Both the position numbers and the translations under genes were made by a program. This document shows, one piece after another, positions 1 to 11,989 of a stretch of 64,000 bases of DNA; position 1 is the stretch's first letter, and the number at the start of each line of letters is the position of its first letter. A model generated the notes under the pieces. It was not told where the DNA came from. It ran no database searches and was given only the letters and a program-made list of their open reading frames with translations. The stretch is from Apiospora phragmitis (Eukaryota; Ascomycota; Sordariomycetes; Amphisphaeriales; Apiosporaceae): NCBI GenBank assembly GCA_038363925.1, contig JAQQWL010000011.1, forward strand, positions 8,494,001 to 8,558,000, in the 5' to 3' direction.

Positions 1-577
1 CTGGCAGGTGTTGGGGGGGCAGGCGTATAATTTCCGGGCGGCCGGTACATGGCAGGCGACGGAGGGTATTGCGGGCCGTTGTCGAAACTCGGGGGGCCTT
101 CGGTGGTCGTCTGGCTGGTGGTTTGGATGAGGCATCCCGTGTGTGGGTGGTAGACCATCTGGCGCATTGCCGGTCGAGTTCGGGCGGCGCAGCTGAGGGA
201 GGGTCATGTCTTCTTGAGCCGGGTCAGGTTTCACAAGAGGTTCTCTAGTGTACTGGTGATATGGTGGGGGGATATGCGCTGGCGAGGGAGGATGTCGATG
301 GTGTTCCTGTATTGGAGGTGGCGCAAATCGGTCTGGTTCATGATGACGGCGCTCGTCAAGCTGGGCTTGCACCGGGTTAAGGAGGCAGCTCGCCAGGACG
401 AGAAAACGGATGATGATGAGGAGGCGGCGGTTGGTATTGCGGTGGAGGTAATTGGGGATGGTGACCAGCAGAGTGTGGTGGTGGATTGGTTGGTTGAGGT
501 TGCGGAAGATGCTGCCAGTGCGACGGGCCGACAGCTGTGAGACGAGGTCGTTTGGCCTCGGGCGGTCCAGATTCCAT
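1..577 (-). CDS. N-terminus of a proline/histidine-rich transcription-factor-like protein (partial)
   Basis: Translation starts at 577 with MESGPPEAKRPRL, followed by a His/Pro/Gln-rich stretch; the rest runs off the left edge. An acidic-basic start followed by a Pro-rich region is common in fungal Zn2Cys6 regulators, but the DNA-binding domain is not in the window, so that identity is inference. The opening frame stops at 377-379. Coding-like sequence continues one frame over (LDERRHHEPDRFAPPP, then LPQLRRPNSTGNAPDGLPP) and shifts once more near the G6 run at 91-96 into PSFDNGPQYPPSPAMYRPPG. Both changes are +1 steps without intron signals, which fits single-base indels. No zinc cluster or other domain is visible. 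Confidence 0.5.
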
Positions 578-3500
578 GTTTAGGTTGATATATGTAGTCG
601 CATAGGCCGCTTTGAATTAAAACCAGTTAAAGGAGAGGAAAGGCCATCAGTGAGACACTGCAGGGCCGGCTGGCATAGGATGTTGCCGGTAAGGTACCTC
701 GCCGGGAAGCTAGGCAAATGCAGAGGGCGTAGGGACCCTATAGTGGTGCGTCCGGCGGCTCTAATTGGTTACGATGACATAGGACGACTTGGACTTTGTC
801 TTTCATGGGAGGAGAGTGTTTCGAGAAGCTTGTCACCCCTTGATCTGAGGCGCGCGCGGCGAAAATTGACGTGCCAGGTTCTCGGGGTGCAAACTTCAAA
901 GCCACAGGAAAAAAGCCCAAGGCAAAGAGGATCTGCAGTTGGGCAGAGACGAGGGGCTGTGATCCTCAGAAAGGAACGTGCTTGGGGGTGGGTGGAGAGG
1001 AGGGAACTGGCGTTCGGTACGATGTGAAGCTCAAGGAGATGCCGAGTATCCCTCGAAATGCAACAGGAAGCTCGGAGATCAAGCAAAGGGAGAGAGTGTC
1101 AAGGTCAATAACACTTCACAACTAGTATGTAGCTGGTAGGTAGCTCGAGGTGTTGTTTTGCCTGGAGGACAGGCAGACTTGAACTATTGGGACAGAAAAG
1201 GTTGGTGTGGACAGGGTACCGTACCGACCGACCTGCAGGTCTGCCGGTGTCTCGACAAAGAAATAATAATGAAAATAAAAACCGAACGAGCTAGTAGTAA
1301 TGAGCGAGCAGGGATCGGCTGACCAGGGGGGCAGCAGGTGGGTAGGCCAAGATAGGTACCGAAAGTACCTGTCCCGTCGCGATAGACGACCGCCAGTACA
1401 TCGATAGACGCTGGGCGATTCTCCACACCTCTTGCTGCAATTGATATACTACAAGCACTGTCGTCGTCGTAGCGTAGAAGGGCGAGGGCTGATAGCGGGT
1501 GGTAGTGGTGTATAGTCCGGCCACATTCCCTCTCGACGATGCTTCTCCTCCTCCCTCTGCCTCTTCTCTTCAGTATACTCTGGTCGATAGCTCGGAGCAG
1601 AAATGAAAGATAGATAGGCCGCGGTCAGTGCCATACAGCCAGGATACAGACAGACGCCGTGTGCTGAGTCTGTACCCGCGTAGGTATCTGGAAGTATGCG
1701 GAATGGACAGTTCAAGACTGTGAGAGGTAACTCGAACGGAGCAAAGTGACGGTGACTTTTTTGGTGAAACAAATTGTGGATTGCTTTAAGATAATGAGTG
1801 TGAGAGGGAAAGAGGGAGAGATGAGAGCAAAAAGTACAGGCTTGAGTGTATCTGGTCTGGTCGGGTCTGGTCGCCGTTTGCTTAACCTCTTCCGTCTGCA
1901 TTGTGTTTGCCTCGAACCAGAACAAGTTCAAGTTGCTGACATGGGTCTTGCTGGGTAGATGGGATCTACTGCACAGGTACGGTGCTAGCCCAAGCCTAAA
2001 CCAGCAAGAGTCCCCGCATTCGTTCTTGTGCCATCTCTTCTTCTTCTTCCTCTTCTTCTTGTCCTTTCTGACTTTCGACTTCCACTGCATCTCATGAGGC
2101 GACGACAGTTCTGTACACGGCAGCAATGGTATGGAGCGGGTGTGTGCTTATTTGTTACGATCATCATCATTATACAGCTATAGATTGTCCGAAGTTCAAG
2201 GTTCCGTTTTATTCAGGGGAAAAAAGAAAAAAATAGAAATGAAAAGAGACATGGAAATCACCCATATACCATACGAGAGAGAGAGTCATGGGAAATGGAG
2301 ATGCTGTTGCATCAGAAGAGCTCAACCTCCATCTTGAACTCCATATGTAAGCCGGTGGAGAAGTACGTATGGTACATATGCAACCGGATCTCTTATATGT
2401 ACAATATAGGTGCATGCGCCATTACTTGAACGCTTCTTCCACCGAATTTGAGCACGAACGACAGGTACTCTACCTGAGGATACATGCTGTACATACCTGG
2501 CACCAATCCATGTCGAACCCGTCAGCAGCTAGGTACTGTAGCTGTCCAAACCTGGTAATGCAGAAAGTGGGGTAATGCTGATTTTAAAGGGCAGATCCAA
2601 AGACGAAAAAGCAGAAAAGGAAGAAAGAAAAGAAAGAAAGAAAAGACCACACGCACACATGAGGCGACCGACCTGGCCGACAAGCGTTATTGACCGTTCG
2701 TTCCTACAGTGTATGGCCCCTCAAGGCCCCCCTGCTACCACCACCACTACTACTACATTACACAATCACTCCCAAGTTGTATCACAATCTTGAAGAACGT
2801 CCTCGGCCCTCCAGCGATGCGGACGGATGAAGCTCTGACACTGAAACCATCAGGATGAGGGGATGTCTCTATGTGATTCTATGATCCCCATGGCTCGCTT
2901 GAACGCAACAAGAAAGCTGCGCCATGTCAGACGCAGAGTACTGTCAGACCTGTCTGGGTCTTCGGGATCTTCTCGATCCTATCGGTCGAAGTATTATTAA
3001 GCCCGAGCCTTCCTTGGTCATGACTGATCTGATCCTGGCTGGGGAAAATACCGTCTTTTTGGTCAGCAGCCTTGCTGCTTGCTTTTGGCAATCAATCCAT
3101 CAAATCAATCTGAGAGTGGTTTATGTAGGTACCAAGCCACAATGAACAGAATGAGATCGGTAATGGGATAGAGTATGATCAGTGTTGGAGACAACCCCCT
3201 CCCCCCAGTTTGCATGCGTCGGTTACAAGATCCGTCATATCGTCTTGTCGACTGGAGAGGTCAGACCAGCCATTTTGCTATGTGGTTGTTGTTGATCGGG
3301 CATACCTCGTACCATCATGAGACATTTTCTTTCTGGAACCTTGGGGTAGGTTAAGCCTCCATGTGAAAAGATGTCTCGCCCGTCAGCCAGAGCTTCGAAT
3401 GCCAAACTCAATTCAAGTTGTCAAGTAAGGATGTAGGAGCTGGTTCGAAGGCACTTACTTGCTGCCCCTCATTCGTGTTGAGTGAAAATCCGGATTACCT

Positions 3501-6500
3501 ACCGTGAGTACGCCTATCTTACTGCAATTGCAATACATTGCATCACGTTCTTGGCTAGTTGAATACAACTGTGACTATGCTTATGTGCATGTAGTCAGTC
3601 CTTTGGCGTTGGCAAGCTTTACGTATGTAAGTTAGATATCAATATGTTGCGAGGCTATCTTCGGCCCATCATCGACGGTACCGTTCAGGCATCCCAGCTA
3701 AAGCTGAGCCCGAGCTGGTGTCCTAGGCGGTTCAATTGGGGTTGCAAGGTTCGGTTCTAGAATCTTTCAGAGGCCCGAGGTTAACCGGAGTGCCATCCTG
3801 GCGGTGAAGCTCTTGCTCCAGTGTACCGGACACACAGACACCGCCAGATTGGCCCCGTCAGCTATACACGACGAGTCTACGAGGTAAGGTGTGGTGATGG
3901 TTGATCGTCTGGTGGTTCTCCTCATTACAGTTACATCACTATAATATATGCCGGCGATTGCGATCATGGGCAATGCAAGATGGGTAGATGCCTAACCTAG
4001 CTGGCGATTTGCGAGAGCGGCTCTGGTGCTCGGCTGCCTCTGTTGCTGCAAGGCGCAACGGCATGGCTTCATGCAAGTTCTAAAAGTGGTAGAGAGTGGG
4101 ACACATGATCTTCTCTTCGACGCGAGGGAAGCTGCAGCAACATGGGTTCCTTCATTGACTTGCATACGTGAGATGGCTGTTGATGGACAGGGTGCGCGAA
4201 AAAGGCCGTGTTCCTTGGACAGTCCGTGTTGAACGACGCAGTTGGGCCCGAGTTACTTGTTTGTATTCCAGAAGCTCCAGCATGACCATATCAGGCCTTA
4301 TTAAGTCCGTGAACTTGGCCAGGCCGACTACTGGTCCGACAAACCCTTTTGGGCCGTCAGGGTTCGCTTTGCGGCTTTATTTAGATGTAGAAGTATTTGA
4401 TCATGGCTCCTTGGGCGGTGCAATCCTACGTACATTAATTGCTGGCCACTACTCTGGATAAGGCAATATACAGCACTGAACCTGTTATGTATCTCCATCT
4501 CCCTTCTGTCGGCCACTGTCCGAAGGCGCGCGGTTGGAGCGAATTAACGCACCATGGCGGTGAAACCGTGCCAAAGAGGGGCAATCATGGACTAGGCCAC
4601 GAGAACAGGAACGAATTACAAGAAAAGGCCAATGACATAACCGGCAACCTGCTTCACGAATAGCTAATACCCTTAGTTGGAACATTGCGCCGATCTTCGT
4701 CTCAAGCCCATAAGGGCCCATAAGTGATGTCGAGCAGCTAAGCGGGGGCGCATTGAGCCACCCACACCCACACCACGAACGCACATGCGGATACACCGTC
4801 GCTATTGAGATATCATATATGTATGGATGGATATAGATGGCGGTGTAGGAAGGTATATACATAGCTTACTACATTCATTTGGAGGATAATCGTGCGCATG
4901 AAAAGAAGCCGGCAAATACGGTCTTTGCAGCCAGTTATGCCTCCAACAATATGCGAAGAACACCGTCATTATACCGGATCTAGCAACGGAGCCACGTGGT
5001 GCAAGGCAAACTGAGACCCCCCCTGATCTTGTACATCCTGAGCGTCCGAATAACGACTCCCGCTATCCGGTTGCCCGCCAAGAGTTTGCGAAATTGAACT
5101 CTCCCGTCACATCAAGCCAGTTGCAGCACGGCGTGCTACCACCCGACTGCGACGGCGATCCCACCCTGATGATGGTATGAAATGTTTAAACGTCCGTATC
5201 CGGCTCACCTTTGCTTGCAGTACCTTAATCATCACCGTTGGTCGATCGCAACCGACCAACAAGGGGTCAAAATATGAACTTCGATGCTGGGCAGCCTGGG
5301 CTGGGGTATGTAGCCAATAGCATGCTACAAAGGATTCCAGCAGGCTGGAACCTTTGAACAATTGTACTTTTGCTGCCTGGCAAAGCTCCATCCCCCCTGT
5401 TAAGCCAAAGGGCAGGTGCGCCAGGTTGCTTGATAGGTAAAGTACCGGCCAAAGTTTCATCCAGGAACTTAATCTTGCCCAGAAACAGAACGATGTTGGC
5501 GGAATCTATCCCTCCCAGCACTTTGGTGCCTCGAGACGCAACGTTGACAGCTGAGCATTATTCAAGTATGACTCCCTCTCTTCCTCCTCCTCTCCATACC
5601 ACCTCGTCGTCGTCTGAAGTTGGACTCTCGTATCAAAATGATTGATTGGGCCGACTGGGCATCAAGTTAGTGTTTCGATCTGCCTCTAGAGTCTAGGCCT
5701 CTGCTAGAAAGGCACTAGAAGCTTTCCCTCGTCCGATAACGACGTCAAAGGGTCGGGCTAGGCTGGGCTGCAAGCTAGGGGGATTTCCTTCCAGCCCGCC
5801 GCCCGTTCTGGCGCTTCTAATAAGATGATTTGACATTGCAGCGTGCCTTGTCAGAGTTTAAACCGTGGGGCTCCTCTCCTTTGATATTGATCCATCCTGC
5901 CATCCTCGCCCAAGCCCATGCCCATGCCCATGTGTATGTAAAAGTTACTTCAGTGATCTCCGTGGAATGCTACACATCTCCTCTCCTCGCTCACAAGGAA
6001 TTCGGAGTACGGAGTAGTGCACTTGCAGTCTCGTGAGTCGCGAGGGTGGAAGAAGCATCCATCAATGTGATACCAATAGCACAGCCAAATTGATCAACCT
6101 GAAGAAGTGGGCCGTCAAAACCTTTAGAGCCGGCAGTGCCGACGCTGATCTCTTTTGCAAAACCGTTTTGGTTGCAATCCAATCAAAGAAGCCTCACAAA
6201 TCATCTTCCGAAGCAAGCTGGCTTAGACATATTCCGATGACGACGACGACGACGATTGACAGGCTGTCAAATACGCCTTGGCTACAGGTGGTCCGAGAGA
6301 GATTCGGTTTACCTAATGGATGGCCAGCTTTGGGTGGTGTCTGCCCCCTCTCAATTAAGACATCAACTTCTTCACGTTCAATACTAATAACATGAAGTGG
6401 CACATACTTTCTTATACATGTGCTTATATATTCCCACAGCGTCCTCCTGCCACTGCTTATTATCAGTGTGTAACATGGCCTTCTTTTACGGCGATTCTCC

Positions 6501-9282
6501 AAACTGCCGATGCAATGACATGTTGCCAAGATCACGGATGAGGGGTTTGAAAACATAAACGCCTTCCGAGCAGACTGCGTGCGAGTGTGTCGTAGTGAAT
6601 TTTAAATGCCGATTGTATCAATTGATGGATCCATATGACCGATTTGAATCCAAACTTTGACAGTGTGTGGTTCATCTGCACCGTCCGTGACACGAGGAAT
6701 ACGGTCCCAGTGTTGCGCCGCCTGTGGTTAGACCCTGATGGTTATAGCTACTGCCTATACGAATAGATACCTACTAACGTAACATATGTATACCCGCAGT
6801 GGATACATCAATATATGCAAGTATGAAGATGAGCCAGCCTCATTTTCAAGAATAGTCAATTACTTTTATGTTTCATACCAAAGGGTCATCCATCAGGAGA
6901 CTATTACATAGACGGAAATTCGACTCGAGATACTCATCAACGCCACATACCTCCTCAGGCTAGCAATAGAATCCTTTGGGCTTACTTCTTGGCTGTTCAG
7001 CTCGCGAGCTACATGACTGCACGCCCAGGTTACCTATCAAGTGAGGCGGGAAATGGGCAGTCGCCAATACTGCCGTAGCAACCATAGTCAGACACAAGCC
7101 CTTGCAGTTCTTCTCAAAATGGGGGCCGATGCGCAGCCGTCATGAAGCTAGGGAGCATCGTTACGCTTCTTGTTGCGTTGCGGCTCTTCGCTTGCACATT
7201 AAGGGTGTATCTGCGCACCACTTCAACTAGGATCACGTCGATAAAATTACGCCAGCAATGAGAGGTGTCGGTTAGGACATCGGGAACGGTAATTTGTCAA
7301 GGCTGTTGATGTCTCACTTCAGGTTGCACTGGTGTGATGCTGGCTGGGGGTTAGGACAGTGTCAAAGCCGAGTTCGGCTGTCAGGTAGTCTGTGGGGTAG
7401 AATCGCAGGCTTTCACGGATTTCAGCATCGCTAGGATTGTGAGAGAGATCGTTTGGGCTTTCTCTTCCGAAGTACAATTCTCTCTGGCCGTCCAAGCGAT
7501 ATGAATCTGAAATAAGAGATCGTCAACTAAGCAGGCTCTTCTATCTACATTAAGGGTTTTTCTTTTGTTTTTTTTTTTAATACGTATTCTTCGTTGTGTT
7601 TTGAACTCCAATTGCAGTTGATTCCGTAAAGATATGCGAGTGGCTAGGTGTACATTTGAAGCTTCGTCAACAATTACGACTCCTGGTGCCTGGGTGTTGA
7701 CCAGGTGAATGCTATACACATCATCTTATCTCTTTATATCTAATTTCTTTCTCCGTCTCCGTGGCGGTGTGAGAAATGTAGGCAGCACCAAAATTGGTAA
7801 TAGTCACCAATGAACCAATGGGGTTGTGGGGAAAGCGTCCGCTATATATAGATATATGTGTATATATGCCTACTATAAGCCATCTGGTGAAACTGCAGCA
7901 ACAACTATCAATCCCCGACCAAGATTGATTGTCGACACTAATTCGCAGCATATGCAAAGAAACTCCGGGTGTCAATCGACAGCGCGACCCGGTTCTGGTC
8001 TCCCCTCCCCTAAGAGGGAGCATGCCACTCATCACGGCAAGCTATTATATGACAAGTCATAGCCATGTCAATTTGGCAATCCCAGCAACAGGGCATTAAA
8101 ATGTGGCCTATATATGTCACTTCGGTGAAACGATCTTCGAGTGTACAGTAGTCTGGACCCCAACCCATCATCGTCAAGTAGCAGGTATGTAGCAGCAAGC
8201 AAAAAGCAATGAGAGGGAGAAGAACCAGAACACGAAACACGCAAGCAAGTGTCCAACGACAGGACGATGCAGCAGAACATCTACATGCTCTGCAGACAAA
8301 GGACTGGCACTTGACATTGATTCATGGAACGATGAAAACCACCATACGTGGACATTTAAACCCGCCTTCTGCGGCACTGCGGCACTGCGGGCAGTGGCAG
8401 CCTCACTGCGAGAAGCCACGCTTCCGTCGACTGATGACTAGCTCGCCCGAGAGTACGGATAGCCTAGGACCCCTGGGTGGCCACCCACCCTGAATGCCAA
8501 CCAGCCAGCCTCGCTCGCGATCGCGGTCGCATCAAGGCACGCTGGAAATCGGAAACCGAAAGAACGTTCATGTGTAGGGCCGGCCCCACCCCTTTTCCGA
8601 CATATCATTAAATTATCGTAATGTAGCATGGGTAAATGCGTCACACACACACACACGGACACACCTTGCACACACGCACCCGAGAAATACTACTACCCAA
8701 CTAAGGCTGCAGAAGGCGACTGGCTGCTGACTGAATGAGATGCTTGTGACACCAACGAACAGTTGCTGCAGCGAAACTGCAGCATGGAGGCTAAGACATG
8801 GGGGGAGGTCCGGTCGGTGGGGTGCAATAGCCGAGAAGATCTGCTCAGTGATTGGATGGGGAAAAGGAAACTGGACATAATGTCAACCAGACTATCCGAA
8901 TAAGGAAAACACCTCTTGAGCAGATCGGCATGTATATGTACAACTCGGAAGGCTGTCATACGGCGATCTGCTGGTTTGGCAATATGGCAATGCAAGTGAA
9001 GCTGTTCGTTGGTAGCATGCGATTGCTAGGCGAATGCTAGGCGAAAGTAACAATCAACCAGAAAGGATTGGATGATTGGAGAAAGCCATAGGCATAACGC
9101 ATACCCTTGAAGACACTGCATTTGCACCAGTCTCGTCAGGTAGGTAGGGTAGGAGGTAGGTAGGCAAGTAGGCAGGTAGGAGGTAGGCAGGTAGGTAGGC
9201 AAGTAGGCAGGTAGGTAGGTGGCATCTGTTGCCGAAACAACGACGTTGTTTCGTTATCTCCGACCTCTGAAGAAAAGAACTG
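578..9282. other. Gene-free stretch, 8.7 kb
   Basis: No coding sequence I can support on either strand. The first 1.5 kb is purine-rich on the plus strand and probably is promoter and leader of the minus-strand gene at the left edge. Simple repeats occur: a GAC run near 6238-6256, a CA run near 8641-8656 and a GGTAGGTA-type array at 9138-9221. ORFs here have no domain, no codon bias like the real genes and no consistent splice pattern. Regulatory or long noncoding RNA function cannot be judged from sequence alone. Confidence 0.6.
9138..9221. repeat. GTAGGTAG / GCAGGTAG degenerate tandem array
   Basis: About 85 bases made of 4-base AGGT/AGGC steps, with interruptions such as GCAAG. It lies just downstream of the stop of the minus-strand gene that ends at 9283, so it could be within its 3' untranslated region. 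Short copies of the same TAGGTAGG / CCTACCTA motif recur in other gene-free parts of the window. Confidence 0.85.
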
Positions 9283-10084
9283 CTATTCTACTCGCCCCTT
9301 GCCACTGCTGTTGGCCGCCGTGTTCGATGTCGGTCTCGAGCGCGGCAGCGAATCAGCATCCAGCAATCCGACAGTCACATCTCGGCATAACTCCTGGCCA
9401 ACCGTCTGCTGCCCTTCCGTGAAAACCAGGTCGCCCCTCTTCCCCAGGGCGTCCCGCACAGCTTCCTCAAGCAGAATGCCGAAAGCGATCAGGGCCGTCT
9501 CGTCCATACTCTGCTCATCGATGTTGCTGCTGCTGCTGCTACTGCGGCTCCCGGCAGCACCGGGACCCCGTGCCGCCGCGCCCAGGGCTGCGTAGAAGTG
9601 GCTGGCGTAGCCATGGATCGCCTTGAGCATATCACTGTCCGGAAGCACCTCTCTGCCTCCGCCGGGCAGAGCCTCATGTGCGTGATAGACATCCTTTTCT
9701 GCGAAGCGGATTGGCGCCTTGACTCGTCGGAAAAGGACCTCCTCAGGGGCAAGCGTCGGGTCGCGAAGCCTGCCCGCCTGGTCACGCCGATAAGGCGTCG
9801 TCGCATCAGAGTCTGATGCATCTTCTAGTGGAATAGTCGTCGTGACTCGGCCTATTTATTATTGCAATCGTCAGCGAGTCTGAGATAACAGTCTGTGTGT
9901 GGTTGCTTGGCAGTCCGTTCCCGCCCAATGACGACTTACCCGCTACTGCATCGTAAACATTTGCATCTCGCTTGCGACGCTTGTGTTTCTTCTCGGCAAT
10001 GTTAGGACCGGAAGAATTCTCAGTCTCGGAGAGAGATGTCGATTGCGCCCTGGATTGGCTTCTCTTGGAATTTGACGAGGCCAT
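9283..10084 (-). CDS. Conserved small nuclear-type protein, possibly UAF subunit Rrn10-like
   Basis: Two exons on the minus strand: 10084-9940 and 9851-9283, with intron 9852-9939 (donor GTAAGT, acceptor AATAG). The product is 237 residues with no frame problem. The start at 10084 (MASSNSKRSQ) is preferred over an in-frame ATG three codons upstream. Exon 1 is Ser-rich, then basic (KKHKRRKRD), then NVYDAVAG. Exon 2 carries LFRRVKAPIRFAEKDVY, LPDSDMLKAIHGYASHFYA and DETALIAFGILLEEAVRDAL. This order resembles a fungal family that I recall being linked to Rrn10 of the Pol I upstream activating factor; that link is from memory and weak. A Ser run (residues about 125-130) and a Gly/Ala stretch precede the last conserved block. 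It is divergent from the WD40 gene, with 461 bp between the two starts. Confidence 0.6.
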
Positions 10085-10545
10085 CACGAACACCTATTAC
10101 TGCGAAGATGTGGCTGGTGTCTCAGCCGGCTTCAAGCACAATATGAATCTTCTTGCAGTGCACACCACCAAGCATGATACGTTGAGGCAATGCTATGTGA
10201 TCTCACGGGAATGCCATATCATGTACCAAATGAACTGCGATATATTTCCGCTGTTGGAAAAGATTAATCTCAAAGTCCGACCAAGTTCCTGGAATGTGCT
10301 TCAAAAGAATGTGGGGTCGCTCACACCTACACTTTTTGACTTTGAGCCAATGACGGCTGCGTTTTATTGCCTACCTGTCTTAAACCTCCCGGAGATTTGG
10401 AGAATGACGCACCGCCGTCGTCTCTCCCGACTTCATGTCTCTTTAGACTGCCAGGATCGAGCCTGTGTCTTCTCCTCAGTCCTCGCGAAAGGCTCTTATT
10501 CACGAGATTGAATCTCTCGATTCTGTATATATCGAAGTCAGATGC
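10085..10545. promoter_or_regulatory. Shared divergent intergenic region
   Basis: These 461 bases separate the starts of the Rrn10-like gene (minus) and the CSA/Rad28-like gene (plus) and must hold both promoters. I recognise no specific binding motif. A plus-strand ORF crosses the region but overlaps exon 1 of the minus gene and has no recognisable content. Confidence 0.5.
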
Positions 10546-11989
10546 ATGAATCACCTTCTGTTTGAACGTTCCATCGGGAACATCGGCCCCAATGTATTTG
10601 CTCGGCTGCAGACTACACAGCTCTTAAACTCATTACAAGCGGCCCCGACGCTCCGATTTGATGGGGGTGAGCGTGGCACTGTAATCCAGGATGACCAGGC
10701 TGGCCCTTCCGCCATTGGGGGCGAAAAAGAGGGCAATATGGGCACATCAGTCTGGAGTTAACGCTTTAGCCGTCGAGAGGTTTGATGGTCGGTTGATGGT
10801 TTCCGGCGGCTCGGATGCCTTGTTGAAGATTTGGGATCTAGATGCGTGTGCAAATCCAGTCACACCCGGGCACACTTATACTCCGATTGCAAGGATACCT
10901 CGTGGAGACAAGGGACACAAGTTTGGGATTACTCATTTATCATTCTATCCCTTTGACTCGGCTGCTTTTCTTTCGGCATCATTCGACCACACTCTGAAAC
11001 TTTGGTCAACCGAGACGGCGACCATCTCGGGCTCGTTCAATCTGGAATCAAAAATCTACACGCATGCTATATCTCCTATTGCCGACCATCTGCTTGTCGC
11101 CTGCGGAACCCAATACCCCACGGTACGACTAGTGGATTTGCGCTCAGGTTCTAGCGTCCAGTCGCTTGTAGGTCATAATGGTGCTGTTCTCGCTACAGCT
11201 TGGTCTCCGCGGCACGAACATGTCTTGGCTACAGGGAGTGTTGATGGCACTATCAGGATTTGGGATGTTCGCAGATCCGGTACCTCCATAGCCATGTTTG
11301 ATCAAGAGGACAGCCTGGGACTTTACCGCAACGGGTTGCTTGGCCCAGACGGCAAGCTTCGCGCCCGCGTTTCCGCAAAAGCACATTCCGGGCCCGTCAA
11401 TGGCCTGACATGGACGGGACGATGGAAATTACATCATCTCGGCTGCGCAAGATCGTCGCATCAGGGTATGGGATGCCGCCACAGGCGCGAATACTCTGGC
11501 AAGCTTCGGCCCAGCATCAAGAACAGCCAGCTTGCATCGGTGACGATGTTTACCTCGCCGGTTGGCCTGACACATCCGATGAAAGAGCTACTGTTTTGGC
11601 CCAATGAGACAGAGATCCTTGTTCTGGATCTTCATGACGGAGGGGTTATCACCAGGTTACGAAATACAGGCCCTGCTATGACCGGTGTCCGCTCTGGCAG
11701 TGGCGCGGAGAGGACCGTCAAGAACAGAATCACGGCTCTGGCCTGGCGTGGAGCAGGCGGAGGTGGTGAGTCAAGTGGGGTGGTCATGGGCGGTAACAAC
11801 ATGGCTGGAGCTATTTTTAGTGCGCATTTGGACGGGCATATCAGAGCTTGGGTACCGCAACTAGAAGGTCAAGATGAAGAGGCCGAGGCCGACGAACAGG
11901 CAAAACTTGCCGAAGGACGATCCAAGAAGCGGAAAGTGCTCAACGACGTCTTCCAGAGCCTGATGGGCAAACAGATCACCTTTACCTAG
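10546..11989 (+). CDS. ckn1: CSA/ERCC8-like WD40 protein (Rad28/Ckn1 type)
   Basis: A WD40 beta-propeller protein of about 480 residues once three indels are allowed for. The start MNHLLFERSIGNIG followed by FARLQTTQLLNSLQ and WAHQSGVNALAVERFDGRL matches the N-terminal layout of Cockayne syndrome A proteins, the substrate receptors of CUL4-DDB1 ligases in transcription-coupled excision repair. WD-type endings are visible (LKIWDL, LKLWST, IRIWDVR, IRVWDA). Frame changes lie at 10717-10728 (G5/A5, one extra base), 11416-11418 (extra G) and 11510-11512 (missing C). The last two are compensating: between them the right frame reads DDGNYIISAAQDRRIRVWDA. The C-terminus is Glu/Lys-rich (KKRKVLND). 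No intron is needed. The function is family knowledge; the frameshifts are probably sequence errors. Confidence 0.85.

Noticed and set aside
1449..2126. 225-codon minus-strand ORF, Lys/Arg-rich at its start
   Set aside because: Translation of a purine-rich tract; no domain, codon use unlike the real genes, sits in the probable leader of the left-edge gene.
9972..10511. 179-codon plus-strand ORF
   Set aside because: Antisense to exon 1 of the spliced Rrn10-like gene and running through the shared promoter into the region before the WD40 start; no recognisable motif.
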